A stretch of DNA of 64,000 nt from CAZABC01 sp964483405. GTDB taxonomy: Bacteria; Chloroflexota; Limnocylindria; Limnocylindrales; CSP1-4. Shown here one piece after another: positions 1-9,523 of the stretch. Each line of letters begins with the position of its first letter. Position 1 is the first letter of the stretch. The stretch is from positions 5,544-69,543 of the forward strand of contig CAZABC010000012.1 in assembly GCA_964483405.1 (NCBI GenBank), read 5' to 3'. The notes beneath the pieces were generated by a model. That model searched no databases. It was not told the origin of the DNA and saw only the letters and a list, made by a program, of their open reading frames with translations. The position numbers and the translations under genes are program-made.

Positions 1-794
1 GGCGGGGTCTGCTCGAGGACCGACCGGACGGCCGCCACGAGCTGCTGGAGCGGCTGCTCGATCGCCTCCATCACCTCGGAGCTCGTGATCGGGATCGTCC
101 GCGGCAGCCCCGCGATCAGGTCCCGGCCGCGGACCTCCATCTGCAGCTCGCGCTCGAGCGGCAGCGCCGTGCCGATCGCGATCTTGACCTCCTCGGCCGT
201 CCGCTCGCCGATCATCAGGTTGTACTTCTTGCGGATGTAGCTCGCGATGGCCTCGTCGAACTTGTTGCCGCCGACGCGGAGCGAGTGGCTGACGACGATC
301 CCGCCGAGCGAGATGACGGCGATCTCGCTCGTCCCGCCGCCGATGTCGATGATCATGTTGCCCGACGGGCCGCTGATCGGGACGCTCGCCCCGATCGCCG
401 CCGCGAGCGGCTCCTCGATGAGGTAGGCCTCCTTGGCGCCGGCCTTGAGGGCCGCGTCCCGGACGGCCCGCTTCTCGACGCTCGTCACCCCGGCCGGGAC
501 GCTGATCATCACCTCGGGGCGGCTGAAGCCGATCCGGCCCTTCATCGCCTTGCCGATGAAGAAGCGGAGCATCGCCTCGGTGATGACGTAGTCGGCGATG
601 ACGCCGTCCTTCATCGGCCGGATGGCCTGGATGTTGCCGGGGGTCCGGCCGATCATCTCGCGGGCCTCGTCGCCGACGGCGACGATCCGGTTGTCGTCGG
701 AGACGGCGACGACCGACGGCTCCTTCGCCACGATGCCGCGGCCCTTGACGTAGACGAGCACGTTCGCCGTGCCGAGGTCGATGCCGATCTTCAT
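1..794 (-). CDS. mreB: MreB/Mbl actin-like cell-shape protein (3' end outside window)
   Basis: Bacterial actin that forms filaments under the membrane and positions the elongation machinery of the cell wall. The visible N-terminal ~264 residues begin MKIGIDLGTANVLVY, the phosphate-1 loop of the actin fold, and later carry the phosphate-2 loop IIDIGGGTSEIAV and the conserved IEEPLAAAIG segment. About 80 residues (family length ~340) lie beyond the left edge. The ATG overlaps the stop of murA as ATGA, so it is probably the last visible gene of the long atp-murA transcript. The order atpC-murA-mreB resembles the atpC-murA-mbl region of Bacillus, so the Mbl paralogue is an equally good name. Family assignment is secure; paralogue identity is inferred. 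Confidence 0.93.
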   Translation of the reverse strand, partial: MKIGIDLGTANVLVYVKGRGIVAKEPSVVAVSDDNRIVAVGDEAREMIGRTPGNIQAIRPMKDGVIADYVITEAMLRFFIGKAMKGRIGFSRPEVMISVPAGVTSVEKRAVRDAALKAGAKEAYLIEEPLAAAIGASVPISGPSGNMIIDIGGGTSEIAVISLGGIVVSHSLRVGGNKFDEAIASYIRKKYNLMIGERTAEEVKIAIGTALPLERELQMEVRGRDLIAGLPRTIPITSSEVMEAIEQPLQQLVAAVRSVLEQTP

Positions 795-2140
795 GCGCTC
801 GGTCGGTCCGTCCCTTCATCCCTGCGGCGCTCGATCCTGGCGCCCAGGTCGAGGAACTTGCGCTCGATGTTCTCATAGCCCCGCCGGACGTGGTGCGCAC
901 CGCCGATCGTCGTCGTCCCCTCGGCCGCGAGCGCGGCGAGGATCATCGACGCCCCGGCCCGCAGGTCGCCGATCTCGACCTCGGCGCCGCGGAGGCGGGC
1001 GGGCCCGTGGATCGTCGCGTGGTGGGGATCGGCGAGGTCGATCGCGGCGCCCATCTTGCGGAGCTCGGCGAGCCACTCGAGGCGGTCCTCGAAGATCGCC
1101 TCATGGACGTGCGAGTCGCCGGTCGCCTGGGTCAGGAGGACGCTCGTCGGGGGCTGGAGGTCGGTCGCCAGGCCCGGGTACGGCGCGGTCTCGATGTCGC
1201 AGGCCCGGAGCGAGCCGGGCCGCAGGCCCGTCGCGTCGACGTCGATCCAGTCCGGCCCGCAGGCGACCGGGACGCCGGCCGCGGCGAGGGCGTCGAGGAA
1301 GGCCCCGAGGTGCTCGCACGGGGCGCCCTCGAGCCGGACGTGGCCGCCGGTGACGGCCGCCGCGACGACGAAGGTGCCGGTCTCGATCCGGTCGGCGATG
1401 ACGTGGTGGGTCGCGCCGCGGAGCCGCTTGCGCCCTTCGACCTCGATCGTGTCCGGCGCGGTCCGCTCGACCTCGGCGCCCATCCGCTGGAGGAACGCGA
1501 TGAGGTCGTCGACCTCGGGCTCGCGGGCCGCCGGGCGGATCGTCGTGTGGCCGTCGGCGAGCGTCGCCGCGAGCATCGCGTTCTCGGTGCCCATGACCGT
1601 CACGAACGGGAACGTCACCTCGCCGCCGCGGAGCCGGCCGGGGGCGAGGGCGAAGTAGTAGCCGTTCCGGTAGCCGACGTCGGCGCCGAGGGCGCGCATC
1701 GCGTCGACGTGGAGGTTGACCGGGCGGCGGCCGATCCGGTCGCCACCGGGGTTGCTGACGATGACCCGGCCGAAGCGGGCCAGGAGCGGTCCGAGGAGGA
1801 TGAAGCTGGCCCGCATCTTCGCCGCCGCCTCGAGCGGGACGAACAGCCAGTCCACGTCGCCGGCGGCGACCTCGTAGATCCCGTCGGCCGGGTGGTCGAC
1901 GACGACACCGAGGTCGCGCAGCGTGTCGGCCATGACCCGGACGTCCTCGATCTCGGGCATGTTCTCGAAGCGGCAGCGCTCGCCGGTCAGGGTCGCCGCG
2001 GCGAGCAGCTTGAGGGCGGCGTTCTTGGCGCCGCTGATCCGCGTCTCGCCCCGCAGCGGACGGCCGCCCTCGATGACGAAGGTCTCCCGGGCGACCGGCT
2101 CGGGGCGGTACTCCCAGTGGAACGGGCGAGCGTCGGCCAC
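791..2140 (-). CDS. murA: UDP-N-acetylglucosamine 1-carboxyvinyltransferase MurA, Asp-type
   Basis: Catalyses the first committed step of peptidoglycan synthesis, transfer of enolpyruvyl from PEP to UDP-GlcNAc, in the cytosol. At 449 residues it has the usual two-domain EPSP-synthase-like length. The substrate-binding Lys-Asn pair is in ISGAKNAAL (about residues 35-43). The catalytic loop reads NPGGDRIGRRPVNLH, with Asp134 at the position of E. coli Cys115. The N-terminus is about 15 residues longer than in many MurAs. It starts two bases after the atpC stop and its own stop overlaps the mreB start, so it is very likely cotranscribed with the ATP synthase genes. The Cys-to-Asp change is known from Mycobacterium and some other taxa, where it blocks fosfomycin alkylation. 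Confidence 0.95.
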   Translation of the reverse strand: MADARPFHWEYRPEPVARETFVIEGGRPLRGETRISGAKNAALKLLAAATLTGERCRFENMPEIEDVRVMADTLRDLGVVVDHPADGIYEVAAGDVDWLFVPLEAAAKMRASFILLGPLLARFGRVIVSNPGGDRIGRRPVNLHVDAMRALGADVGYRNGYYFALAPGRLRGGEVTFPFVTVMGTENAMLAATLADGHTTIRPAAREPEVDDLIAFLQRMGAEVERTAPDTIEVEGRKRLRGATHHVIADRIETGTFVVAAAVTGGHVRLEGAPCEHLGAFLDALAAAGVPVACGPDWIDVDATGLRPGSLRACDIETAPYPGLATDLQPPTSVLLTQATGDSHVHEAIFEDRLEWLAELRKMGAAIDLADPHHATIHGPARLRGAEVEIGDLRAGASMILAALAAEGTTTIGGAHHVRRGYENIERKFLDLGARIERRRDEGTDRPSA

Positions 2141-2142
2141 GG

Positions 2143-2571
2143 TCAGCCGCGCTGCCGCGGGCCCTCGCGCCGCCGCCGTTCGGCGACCCGGATCCGGAGG
2201 AGCGCCTGCTGGAGCGCGGCGCGGGCGGAGGCGAGGTCGGCACCCTCGTGGTAGCCGGTCTCGAGCGCTCGCTCGGCCTCGCGCCGGGCCTCGAGGGCCT
2301 TCTCGAGGTCGATCTCCGAGGCGAGGTCGGCCGTCTCGGCCATGACCACGACCTTGTCGGGCCGGACCTGGAGGAAGCCGCCGACGATCGCGAACGACTC
2401 CTCGAGCCCGTCCTTGCGGATCCGCAGCTCGCCGACGCCGAGCATCGACACGAGCGGCGCGTGGTGCGGCAGGACGCCGAGCTCGCCCTCGATCCCGGGG
2501 AGCACGACGGCATCGACGACGTCGCTGTACGCGAGGCGCTCCGGCGTGACGATCTCCAGGGTCAGCGACAT
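2143..2571 (-). CDS. atpC: ATP synthase F1 epsilon subunit
   Basis: Central-stalk subunit of F1 that couples rotation to the c-ring and can inhibit ATP hydrolysis. The protein has 142 residues. The N-terminal beta-sandwich (MSLTLEIVTPERLAYSD, then GIEGELGVLPHHAPLVSML) is typical, followed by a charged C-terminal helical hairpin (about residues 88-138) rich in Arg, Glu and Ala. It lies four bases after atpD and two bases before murA, as the last ATP synthase gene of the operon. Nothing is missing for the family. Confidence 0.95.
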   Translation of the reverse strand: MSLTLEIVTPERLAYSDVVDAVVLPGIEGELGVLPHHAPLVSMLGVGELRIRKDGLEESFAIVGGFLQVRPDKVVVMAETADLASEIDLEKALEARREAERALETGYHEGADLASARAALQQALLRIRVAERRRREGPRQRG

Positions 2572-2575
2572 CGGC

Positions 2576-3988
2576 TCAGCCCGCGAGCTTCTCGGCGTTC
2601 TCGCGAACGTCGTCGATCGTGCCGGCGAGGAAGAACGCCTGCTCCGGCAGCGTGTCGGCCTTGCCCTCGAGGATCTCCTTGAACGAGGCGACCGTGTCGC
2701 GGATCGGCACGTACTTGCCGCTCCGGCCGGTGAAGACCTCGGCGACGAAGAACGGCTGGCTCATGAACCGCTGCAGGCGGCGGGCCCGGGCGACCGTCGC
2801 CTTGTCCTCCTCGGACAGCTCGTCGATGCCGAGGATGGCGATGATGTCCTGGAGGTCGCGGTAGCGCTGGAGGACCCGCTGCGTCTCGCGGGCGACCTCG
2901 TAGTGCTCGGCCCCGACCACGAGCGGGTCGAGGACCCGCGAGGTCGAGGTCAGCGGGTCGACCGCCGGGTAGATGCCGAGCTCGGCGATGCTCCGCTCGA
3001 GGCGGATCGTCGAGTCGAGGTGGCCGAAGGTCGTCGCCGGCGCGGGGTCGGTGTAGTCGTCGGCCGGGACGTAGACCGCCTGGAGCGAGGTGATCGAGCC
3101 CTGCTTGGTCGAGGTGATCCGCTCCTGGAGCGCCGCCATCTCGGTCGCCAGGTTCGGCTGGTAGCCGACCGCCGACGGCATCCGGCCGAGCAGCGCCGAC
3201 ACCTCCGACCCGGCCTGGGTGAACCGGAAGATGTTGTCGATGAAGAGAAGGACGTCGCGGCCCTCCTGGTCGCGGAAGTACTCGGCCATCGTCAGGCCGG
3301 TCAGGCCGACCCGCTGGCGGGCGCCGGGCGGCTCGTTCATCTGGCCGAAGACGAAGGCGGTCTTGGCGATGACGCCCGAGTCGGTCATCTCCTTGATGAG
3401 GTCGTTGCCCTCGCGGCTCCGCTCGCCGACGCCGGCGAAGACGGACACGCCCGAGTGCTCCTGGGCGACGTTCCGGATGAGCTCCTGGATGATGACCGTC
3501 TTGCCGACGCCGGCGCCGCCGAAGATGCCGACCTTGCCGCCCTTCTTGAACGGGCAGATGAGGTCGATGACCTTGAGCCCGGTCTCGAAGACCTCGACCT
3601 CGGTCGACTGCTGGTCGAAGGCGGGCGCCGCGCGGTGGATCGGGAGGGTCACCGACCGGTCGACGACGCCCTTGCCGTCGATCGGCTTGCCCAGGACGTC
3701 GAATACCCGTCCGAGGGTCACCTCGCCGACTGGCACGCTGATCGGGGCGCCGGTGTCGCGGGCGACGACGCCCCGGGCCAGACCGTCGGTCGTCGTCATC
3801 GCGACCGACCGGACCCAGTTGTTGCCGAGGTGCTGCTGGACCTCGCAGGTGAGCGGATCCTGCCCCGGGCGCTCGAGCTCGACGGCGTTGTAGATGGCCG
3901 GCAGCTCGCCGGCGGGGAACTCGATGTCGACGACGGGTCCGGTGATCTGGATCACGCGGCCGGTCGCGGTCGGGGCGGCGGTCGCCAT
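2576..3988 (-). CDS. atpD: ATP synthase F1 beta subunit
   Basis: Catalytic subunit of the F1 hexamer, binding and interconverting ADP and ATP. It has 470 residues. The P-loop GGAGVGKT is at residues 157-164, followed by the catalytic GERSREGND segment (about 190) and the ALLGRMPSAVGYQPNLATEM region typical of beta. The C-terminal helical domain contains the DELSEEDK stretch (DELSEED region, cf. DELSEE). It starts 29 bases after the atpG stop and is followed by atpC. Every expected catalytic motif is intact. Confidence 0.98.
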   Translation of the reverse strand: MATAAPTATGRVIQITGPVVDIEFPAGELPAIYNAVELERPGQDPLTCEVQQHLGNNWVRSVAMTTTDGLARGVVARDTGAPISVPVGEVTLGRVFDVLGKPIDGKGVVDRSVTLPIHRAAPAFDQQSTEVEVFETGLKVIDLICPFKKGGKVGIFGGAGVGKTVIIQELIRNVAQEHSGVSVFAGVGERSREGNDLIKEMTDSGVIAKTAFVFGQMNEPPGARQRVGLTGLTMAEYFRDQEGRDVLLFIDNIFRFTQAGSEVSALLGRMPSAVGYQPNLATEMAALQERITSTKQGSITSLQAVYVPADDYTDPAPATTFGHLDSTIRLERSIAELGIYPAVDPLTSTSRVLDPLVVGAEHYEVARETQRVLQRYRDLQDIIAILGIDELSEEDKATVARARRLQRFMSQPFFVAEVFTGRSGKYVPIRDTVASFKEILEGKADTLPEQAFFLAGTIDDVRENAEKLAG

Positions 3989-4017
3989 CGTGGTCGGGTC
4001 CTCCTGGTGGTCGGGCG

Positions 4018-4869
4018 TCAGCGCGCCTGGGCGCCCGACGCGATCTCGATCATCTCGCGGGTGATGTTCGCCTGGCGAACCTTGTTGTAGGCGAGGGTGA
4101 GGTCCTCGATGAGGTCCTCGGCATTCTCGGTCGCGTTCTTCATGGCGACCATCCGGCTCGACTCCTCGGACGCCTTGGCCTCGAGGACCGCCTGGTAGAG
4201 GCGGGTCGCGACGTACCGCGGCAGGAGCTGCTCGAGGACGGCGCCGGGCGACGGCTCGAAGATGAACTGGCCGCCGGGGATCCCGGTCGTGTCGGCCGTC
4301 GGGCGGATCGGCAGGAGCCCGTCGAGCTGCGGCCGCTGGACGAGGGTGGAGACGAAGCGCGAGTAGATGATGTCGACCTGCGCGTAGGTCCCGCCGATGA
4401 AGTCCTCGGTGATGAGGCGGGCGAGCGGCAGGACGTCGGCGAACTGGGGCCGGTCGCCGAAGCCGGCGAAATGGGCCTCGATCGGCACCCTCGCCCGGCG
4501 CATCGCGTCGCGGCCCTTCCGGCCGACCGTCGCGAGGGTCAGGTCGCCCTGGTGCTCGGTGATCGTCTTCGCCGCGAAGCGGATGACGTTCGTGTTGAGC
4601 GGTCCGGCCAGCCCGCGGTCGGTCGTGATGAGGACGATGAGCCGCTTGCCGCTCTCGCGGTCGGCGAAGAGCGGGTGGTCCTCCTCGCCGAGGACGGTCG
4701 CGAGGTCGGCGAGGACCTCGTCGATCTTCTCGCTGTAGGGCCGGGCGGCGAGCGTCGAGTCCTGGGCGCGCTTCAGCTTCGACGCCGCGACGAACTGCAT
4801 CGCCCGGGTGATCTGCTTGATGTTCTTGACGGCGCCGATCCGCCGCCGGATATCCCGCTGACTAGCCAC
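4018..4869 (-). CDS. atpG: ATP synthase F1 gamma subunit
   Basis: Central rotor shaft of F1. The protein of 283 residues has the two diagnostic ends: the N-terminal coiled-coil helix (MASQRDIRRRIGAVKNIKQI, then RAMQFVAASKLKRAQ) and the C-terminal helix (RMVAMKNATENAEDLIEDL, then LAYNKVRQANITREMIEI). Its start is separated from the atpA stop by 155 bases, by far the largest gap inside this operon and one with potential secondary structure, so its translation may be set differently from that of atpA and atpD. Family identity is certain. Confidence 0.96.
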   Translation of the reverse strand: MASQRDIRRRIGAVKNIKQITRAMQFVAASKLKRAQDSTLAARPYSEKIDEVLADLATVLGEEDHPLFADRESGKRLIVLITTDRGLAGPLNTNVIRFAAKTITEHQGDLTLATVGRKGRDAMRRARVPIEAHFAGFGDRPQFADVLPLARLITEDFIGGTYAQVDIIYSRFVSTLVQRPQLDGLLPIRPTADTTGIPGGQFIFEPSPGAVLEQLLPRYVATRLYQAVLEAKASEESSRMVAMKNATENAEDLIEDLTLAYNKVRQANITREMIEIASGAQAR

Positions 4870-5024
4870 GTTCCACCATCACCGGCCGCTCCCGTGGTCA
4901 CACCACGGCGGCGTTGCCCCCTCCGCTCCCTCGCTCACGCACGCTGGAGTGCGCTCGCTCGGGTGCTCGGGTGCGCCTTGCCGTGGCGCGCCACTGGAGC
5001 GGATGCTCGGGTCCATGTCGCCGC
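4870..5024 (-). other. Structured 155-base gap inside the atp operon
   Basis: The gap between atpA and atpG holds a perfect 7-bp stem with a 3-base loop (4892-4908, CCGTGGT/ACCACGG) 22 bases upstream of the atpG start, plus reiterated GAGCG/GCTCG words that could form further helices. An open frame of 45 codons (5016 down to 4879) exists in the minus direction but resembles no family I recognise and is probably fortuitous. A role in lowering gamma synthesis relative to alpha and beta is only an inference. Confidence 0.35.
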
Positions 5025-6560
<1,536 letters not shown>

Positions 6561-6589
6561 GGGTCCTCCGTCGGGGCCCGCGGGCGGGG

Positions 6590-7246
6590 CTAGGCGCCCG
6601 TGCCGTGGGTCTGGCGGCTGCCCGCCAGGAGCTGGGAGCGGAGCCGCTCGAGGCGGCCCCGGATGCTGGCGTCGAGGAGCCGGTCGCCGACCCGGACGGT
6701 CAGCCCGCCGAGCAGGGCGGGATCGACCTCGGTCGAGAGCGACACGGCGGTCCCGGTCATCGACTCGACGTGGGCCTGGACGGCCGCGGTCTGGTCGGCT
6801 GACAGGGGGGCGGCGCTCGTCACGAGGGCCGTGACGATGCCGCGATCGCGGTCGAGCAGCCGCCGGTACTCGGCGGCGATGGCCGGGACGAGCCCGGCGC
6901 GGCGGCGGGCGACGAGCGTCGCGATCAGGTTACCGAGCTGGCCCGCGACGGGTGCCCGGACCGCACCGCGGACGACGTCGGCCGTCGCCCGCAGCGAGCG
7001 GCGGCCGACGAGGAAGCCCTCGACCATCTCGGCGAGGGCCTCCGCGCCGAGCGCGGCCCGGACCGCCCGGAGACGATCCTCGGTCGGGATCGCCGGGTTG
7101 CCGACGATCCGGAGGACCTCCTCCTGGCCGAGGACGTGCCCCGCCGCGTCGAGCGCGACGGCCCAGGCGTCCTCGGTCCCGTCGCGCCGGGCGATCTCGT
7201 AGACGGCCTCGGCGTAGCGGCGGGCGGACGTGCTCGGTCGGGCCAT
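6590..7246 (-). CDS. atpH: ATP synthase F1 delta subunit
   Basis: Peripheral-stalk subunit that fastens the top of F1 to subunit b. It has 218 residues, slightly longer than the usual ~180. The N-terminal part (ARRYAEAVYEIARRDG) is the helical domain, and the C-terminal part (VTSAAPLSADQTAAVQAHVE, then DPALLGGLTVRVGDRLLDAS) is the conserved OSCP signature with the GG and D-S residues. The ATG overlaps the atpF stop by one base (TGATG), which implies translational coupling with subunit b. Confidence 0.93.
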   Translation of the reverse strand: MARPSTSARRYAEAVYEIARRDGTEDAWAVALDAAGHVLGQEEVLRIVGNPAIPTEDRLRAVRAALGAEALAEMVEGFLVGRRSLRATADVVRGAVRAPVAGQLGNLIATLVARRRAGLVPAIAAEYRRLLDRDRGIVTALVTSAAPLSADQTAAVQAHVESMTGTAVSLSTEVDPALLGGLTVRVGDRLLDASIRGRLERLRSQLLAGSRQTHGTGA

Positions 7247-7824
7247 CAGGCGTCGCGACCCCCGCCGCTCGCGGACCCGGCGAGGAACTCCTCGACGAGG
7301 CGGCGCTGGCGGTCGCCGGTCATCGACTCGCCGACGACGCGGCCGGCGGCCTGGAGGGCGAGATCGGCCACCTCGGCGCGGAGATCGGCGATCGCCCGAT
7401 GCTTCTCGGCCTCGATGTCGGCCGCGGCCCGGGTCCGCATCCGCTCGAGCTCGAGCCGCGTGGCGGCGATGTCGGCCTCCCGGCTCTCCTGGGCGACCTT
7501 CTGGGAGCGGGCGAGGATCTCGTTCGCCTCGCGCCGAGCCTCGGCCAGCGTGGCCAGGCGCTCCTGCTCGGCGCTCTCGCGGTCCCGGCGGGCCTGATCC
7601 GCGTCCCTGAGCCCCTGCTCGATCCGGTCACGCCGCTCGTCGAGGATCCGTGTCAGCGGGCCCCAGGCGAAGTAGGTGATGACGAAGAAGAAGAACAGGA
7701 AGTTCAGCGACGAGACGAGGATCCAGAAGATGTTGAGCTGGAAGCCGCCGGATTCGCCCTCGGCCTCGGCGGCCAGGCGGACGACGTCGGCGGCAACGCC
7801 ACCGACGACGGCGAGCAGATCCAC
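7246..7824 (-). CDS. atpF: ATP synthase F0 b subunit
   Basis: Membrane-anchored stator arm linking F0 subunit a to the delta subunit. Of 192 residues, one hydrophobic segment (about residues 30-53, Phe-rich FLFFFFVITYFAW) is followed by a long charged helix (about 60-175) that would form the parallel coiled coil. The N-terminus carries ~28 residues before the membrane segment, longer than in most b subunits, so a later start cannot be ruled out. It sits between atpE (21-base gap) and atpH (one-base overlap). Confidence 0.93.
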   Translation of the reverse strand: MDLLAVVGGVAADVVRLAAEAEGESGGFQLNIFWILVSSLNFLFFFFVITYFAWGPLTRILDERRDRIEQGLRDADQARRDRESAEQERLATLAEARREANEILARSQKVAQESREADIAATRLELERMRTRAAADIEAEKHRAIADLRAEVADLALQAAGRVVGESMTGDRQRRLVEEFLAGSASGGGRDA

Positions 7825-7845
7825 GATCGTCTCCGGTGCCCGCGC

Positions 7846-8070
7846 CTAGGCCGCGGCCGGGCTGAGGAAGATCGCGAGGAGGCCGACGACGACCGCGAGG
7901 ACGCCGAGGCCTTCGGCGAACGCGGCGCCGAGGATGAACTGGAGGCGCATCTGGCCGGCGGCATCGGGGTTGCGACCGATCGCCGAGTTCGTCATGCCGG
8001 TCAGGATGCCGATGCCGATGCCGGGGCCGATGACGCCGAGCGCCGCGAGGCCAGCTCCGAGCAGTTCCAT
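7846..8070 (-). CDS. atpE: ATP synthase F0 c subunit (proteolipid ring)
   Basis: Forms the rotating c-ring that carries ions across the membrane. The 74-residue hairpin has a glycine-zipper first helix (GPGIGIGILTG, residues 15-25), a polar loop (GRNPDA) and a second helix with the ion-carrying carboxylate Glu53 in AAFAEGLGVLA. The residues after Glu53 are Gly-Leu rather than the Ser/Thr found in sodium-binding rings, so proton coupling is the better inference. It lies between atpB and atpF. Confidence 0.96.
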   Translation of the reverse strand: MELLGAGLAALGVIGPGIGIGILTGMTNSAIGRNPDAAGQMRLQFILGAAFAEGLGVLAVVVGLLAIFLSPAAA

Positions 8071-8128
8071 GTCGTTCCGTTCCTCCTATCGGTCCCGGCG
8101 CCCGCCGGGACGGTTGGGCCGATGTGGG

Positions 8129-9181
8129 TCAGGCGTGCGCCGCCTCGGCCACGTCATGGGCCGGGTCGGCGAGCCCGCGCGCGGCCTCCTCGGCGGGCGC
8201 ATGGTGCTCCTCGTCATGATGCGGCCCCTCGATCGCGAGGAGCGTGAACATGAGGGTGAGGAGGCTGAAGATGAGGGCCTGGACGACGTTGAGGATGACC
8301 TCCAGGCCATAGATCGCGATCGGGATGATCGCGAAGGTGAGCGCGGTGACGACGCCGAGGGCGACCTCGCCCCCGTAGATGTTGCCGAAGAGCCGCATCG
8401 CCAGCGTGAGCGGCTTGATGAACTCGAGCAGGAACTCGATGATCCCGACGAACATCCCGATGATCCCGGCGCCGATCCCCTTCCGGAACTCGCCGAGCGG
8501 GAAGAACTTGCCGAGGTAGCCACCGACCCCGAGCGAGCGGACGCCCTCGAAGTGGAAGACGACGAAGCTGACGAGGGCGAGCCCGACGGTGATGTTCACG
8601 TCGCTCGTCGGCGCCCGCAGCAGCTCGACCTTGCCGATGACCGGCATCAGGCCGCTCCAGTTGCAGAACAGGATGTAGACGAAGAGCGAGGCGAAGAGCG
8701 GGACGTAGCGCTTCGCGGCCGGGCCGCCGATCCCCTCGGCGAACGAGTAGAGGCCGCCGAAGAGCGCCTCGATCGCGTTCTGGCCGGGTCCGGGCCGCAT
8801 CGAGAGGCGCCGGGTCATGAGGATCGCGAGGGTGAGCAGGACGGCGATGATGATCCAGCTCGTCAGGATCGTCGACGAGATCGAGACATCCCAGACGACG
8901 AGGCCCTCGGGCGGGTGATGGCCGGCCGGCCAGACGACGTGCGGCGCGACGGGCTCGAGGTTCTTGGCGATGGCGTCGGCGGGGAAGGCGAAGTCGCCGC
9001 CCTCCTCGGCGGCCGGCGGGCCGACGACGAGGATGAGCGCGATGTCGATCGCGAGGACGGCGACCATGGCGAGGATGATCGGCCGGAAGCCGCGCCGCCG
9101 CTTCTGCGCCTCGACCTCGATCGCGATCGGGTCGTTCGCGACCGCCTCGGTCCCGTTCGTCACGCGGGGGTCACTCCACAC
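8129..9181 (-). CDS. atpB: ATP synthase F0 a subunit
   Basis: Membrane stator subunit that provides the two ion half-channels next to the c-ring. The protein has about six membrane helices, with the essential Arg in LAMRLFGNIYGGE. The C-terminus is a hydrophilic, His/Glu-rich tail (GPHHDEEHHAPAEEAA and beyond) not typical of the family, facing the cytoplasm or outside depending on topology. The given start is GTG at 9181. A second in-frame GTG at 9163 has a GGAG about ten bases upstream and may be the real one. A 9-bp hairpin directly precedes the gene. Confidence 0.94.
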   Translation of the reverse strand: MWSDPRVTNGTEAVANDPIAIEVEAQKRRRGFRPIILAMVAVLAIDIALILVVGPPAAEEGGDFAFPADAIAKNLEPVAPHVVWPAGHHPPEGLVVWDVSISSTILTSWIIIAVLLTLAILMTRRLSMRPGPGQNAIEALFGGLYSFAEGIGGPAAKRYVPLFASLFVYILFCNWSGLMPVIGKVELLRAPTSDVNITVGLALVSFVVFHFEGVRSLGVGGYLGKFFPLGEFRKGIGAGIIGMFVGIIEFLLEFIKPLTLAMRLFGNIYGGEVALGVVTALTFAIIPIAIYGLEVILNVVQALIFSLLTLMFTLLAIEGPHHDEEHHAPAEEAARGLADPAHDVAEAAHA

Positions 9182-9188
9182 ACATAGC

Positions 9189-9210
9189 GACGCGGCGTCT
9201 CCGCCGCGTC
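9189..9210 (-). promoter_or_regulatory. Intercistronic hairpin between atpZ and atpB
   Basis: On the minus strand the sequence forms a perfect 9-bp stem closed by a GAGA (GNRA-type) tetraloop (GACGCGGCG/CGCCGCGTC). It begins inside the atpZ stop codon and ends 8 bases before the first candidate atpB start. No T-run follows, so it is more likely a processing or stability element, or a means of setting atpZ and atpB translation apart, than a strong terminator. Confidence 0.5.
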
Positions 9211-9430
9211 ATCCGAACCTGGCCATGAACCGCGAGATCAGGCGGTAGACGACCAGTCCTCCGAGCGCCAGCCCCCCGAACAGGCCGACCATCGCGAAGA
9301 CGGGGAGCGTCCCCAGCTGTCGGTCCAGCCGATACCCGGCGAGCACGCAGCCGAGGATCGTGACGAGGAGGACGAGGCCGATCTCGGTGAAGAGGGCGAG
9401 ATAGGCTCCGACCTGGCCGGTCTCGTTCAC
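9209..9430 (-). CDS. AtpZ/AtpI-like small membrane protein of the ATP synthase operon
   Basis: A 73-residue protein with two hydrophobic helices (about residues 12-33 and 42-63) joined by a short loop containing the YRLDRQLGTLP segment. This matches the AtpZ/AtpI family, first gene of many atp operons, linked to c-ring assembly or magnesium/calcium transport. The start is GTG at 9430 with GGAG four bases upstream. An extended -10 promoter lies 26 bases before it, so this is probably the first gene of the atp transcript. The exact subfamily (AtpZ, AtpI or AtpQ-like) is not settled by the sequence. Confidence 0.8.
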   Translation of the reverse strand: MNETGQVGAYLALFTEIGLVLLVTILGCVLAGYRLDRQLGTLPVFAMVGLFGGLALGGLVVYRLISRFMARFG

Positions 9431-9455
9431 GGGACTCCTAGGCGAGCGCGGCGGG

Positions 9456-9464
9456 AGTATACCA
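9456..9464 (-). promoter_or_regulatory. Probable extended -10 promoter of the atp operon
   Basis: On the minus strand TGG is followed immediately by TATACT, an extended -10 element, in the 93-base gap upstream of atpZ. No good -35 hexamer is visible at 16-18 bases, as is common for extended -10 promoters. Transcription would begin about 19 bases before the GTG of atpZ and include its GGAG ribosome site. Confidence 0.6.
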
Positions 9465-9523
9465 GACGGTCCCGGGCCGACCGCCGGCGAGGCTCGGCCC
9501 GTGACGCCCCGATGATCGATCGC

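Noticed and set aside
890..2254. Long open frame antisense to murA
   Set aside because: High GC removes stop codons from other frames. The product is low-complexity Arg/Asp/Val-rich with no family motif, while the opposite strand encodes a clear MurA.
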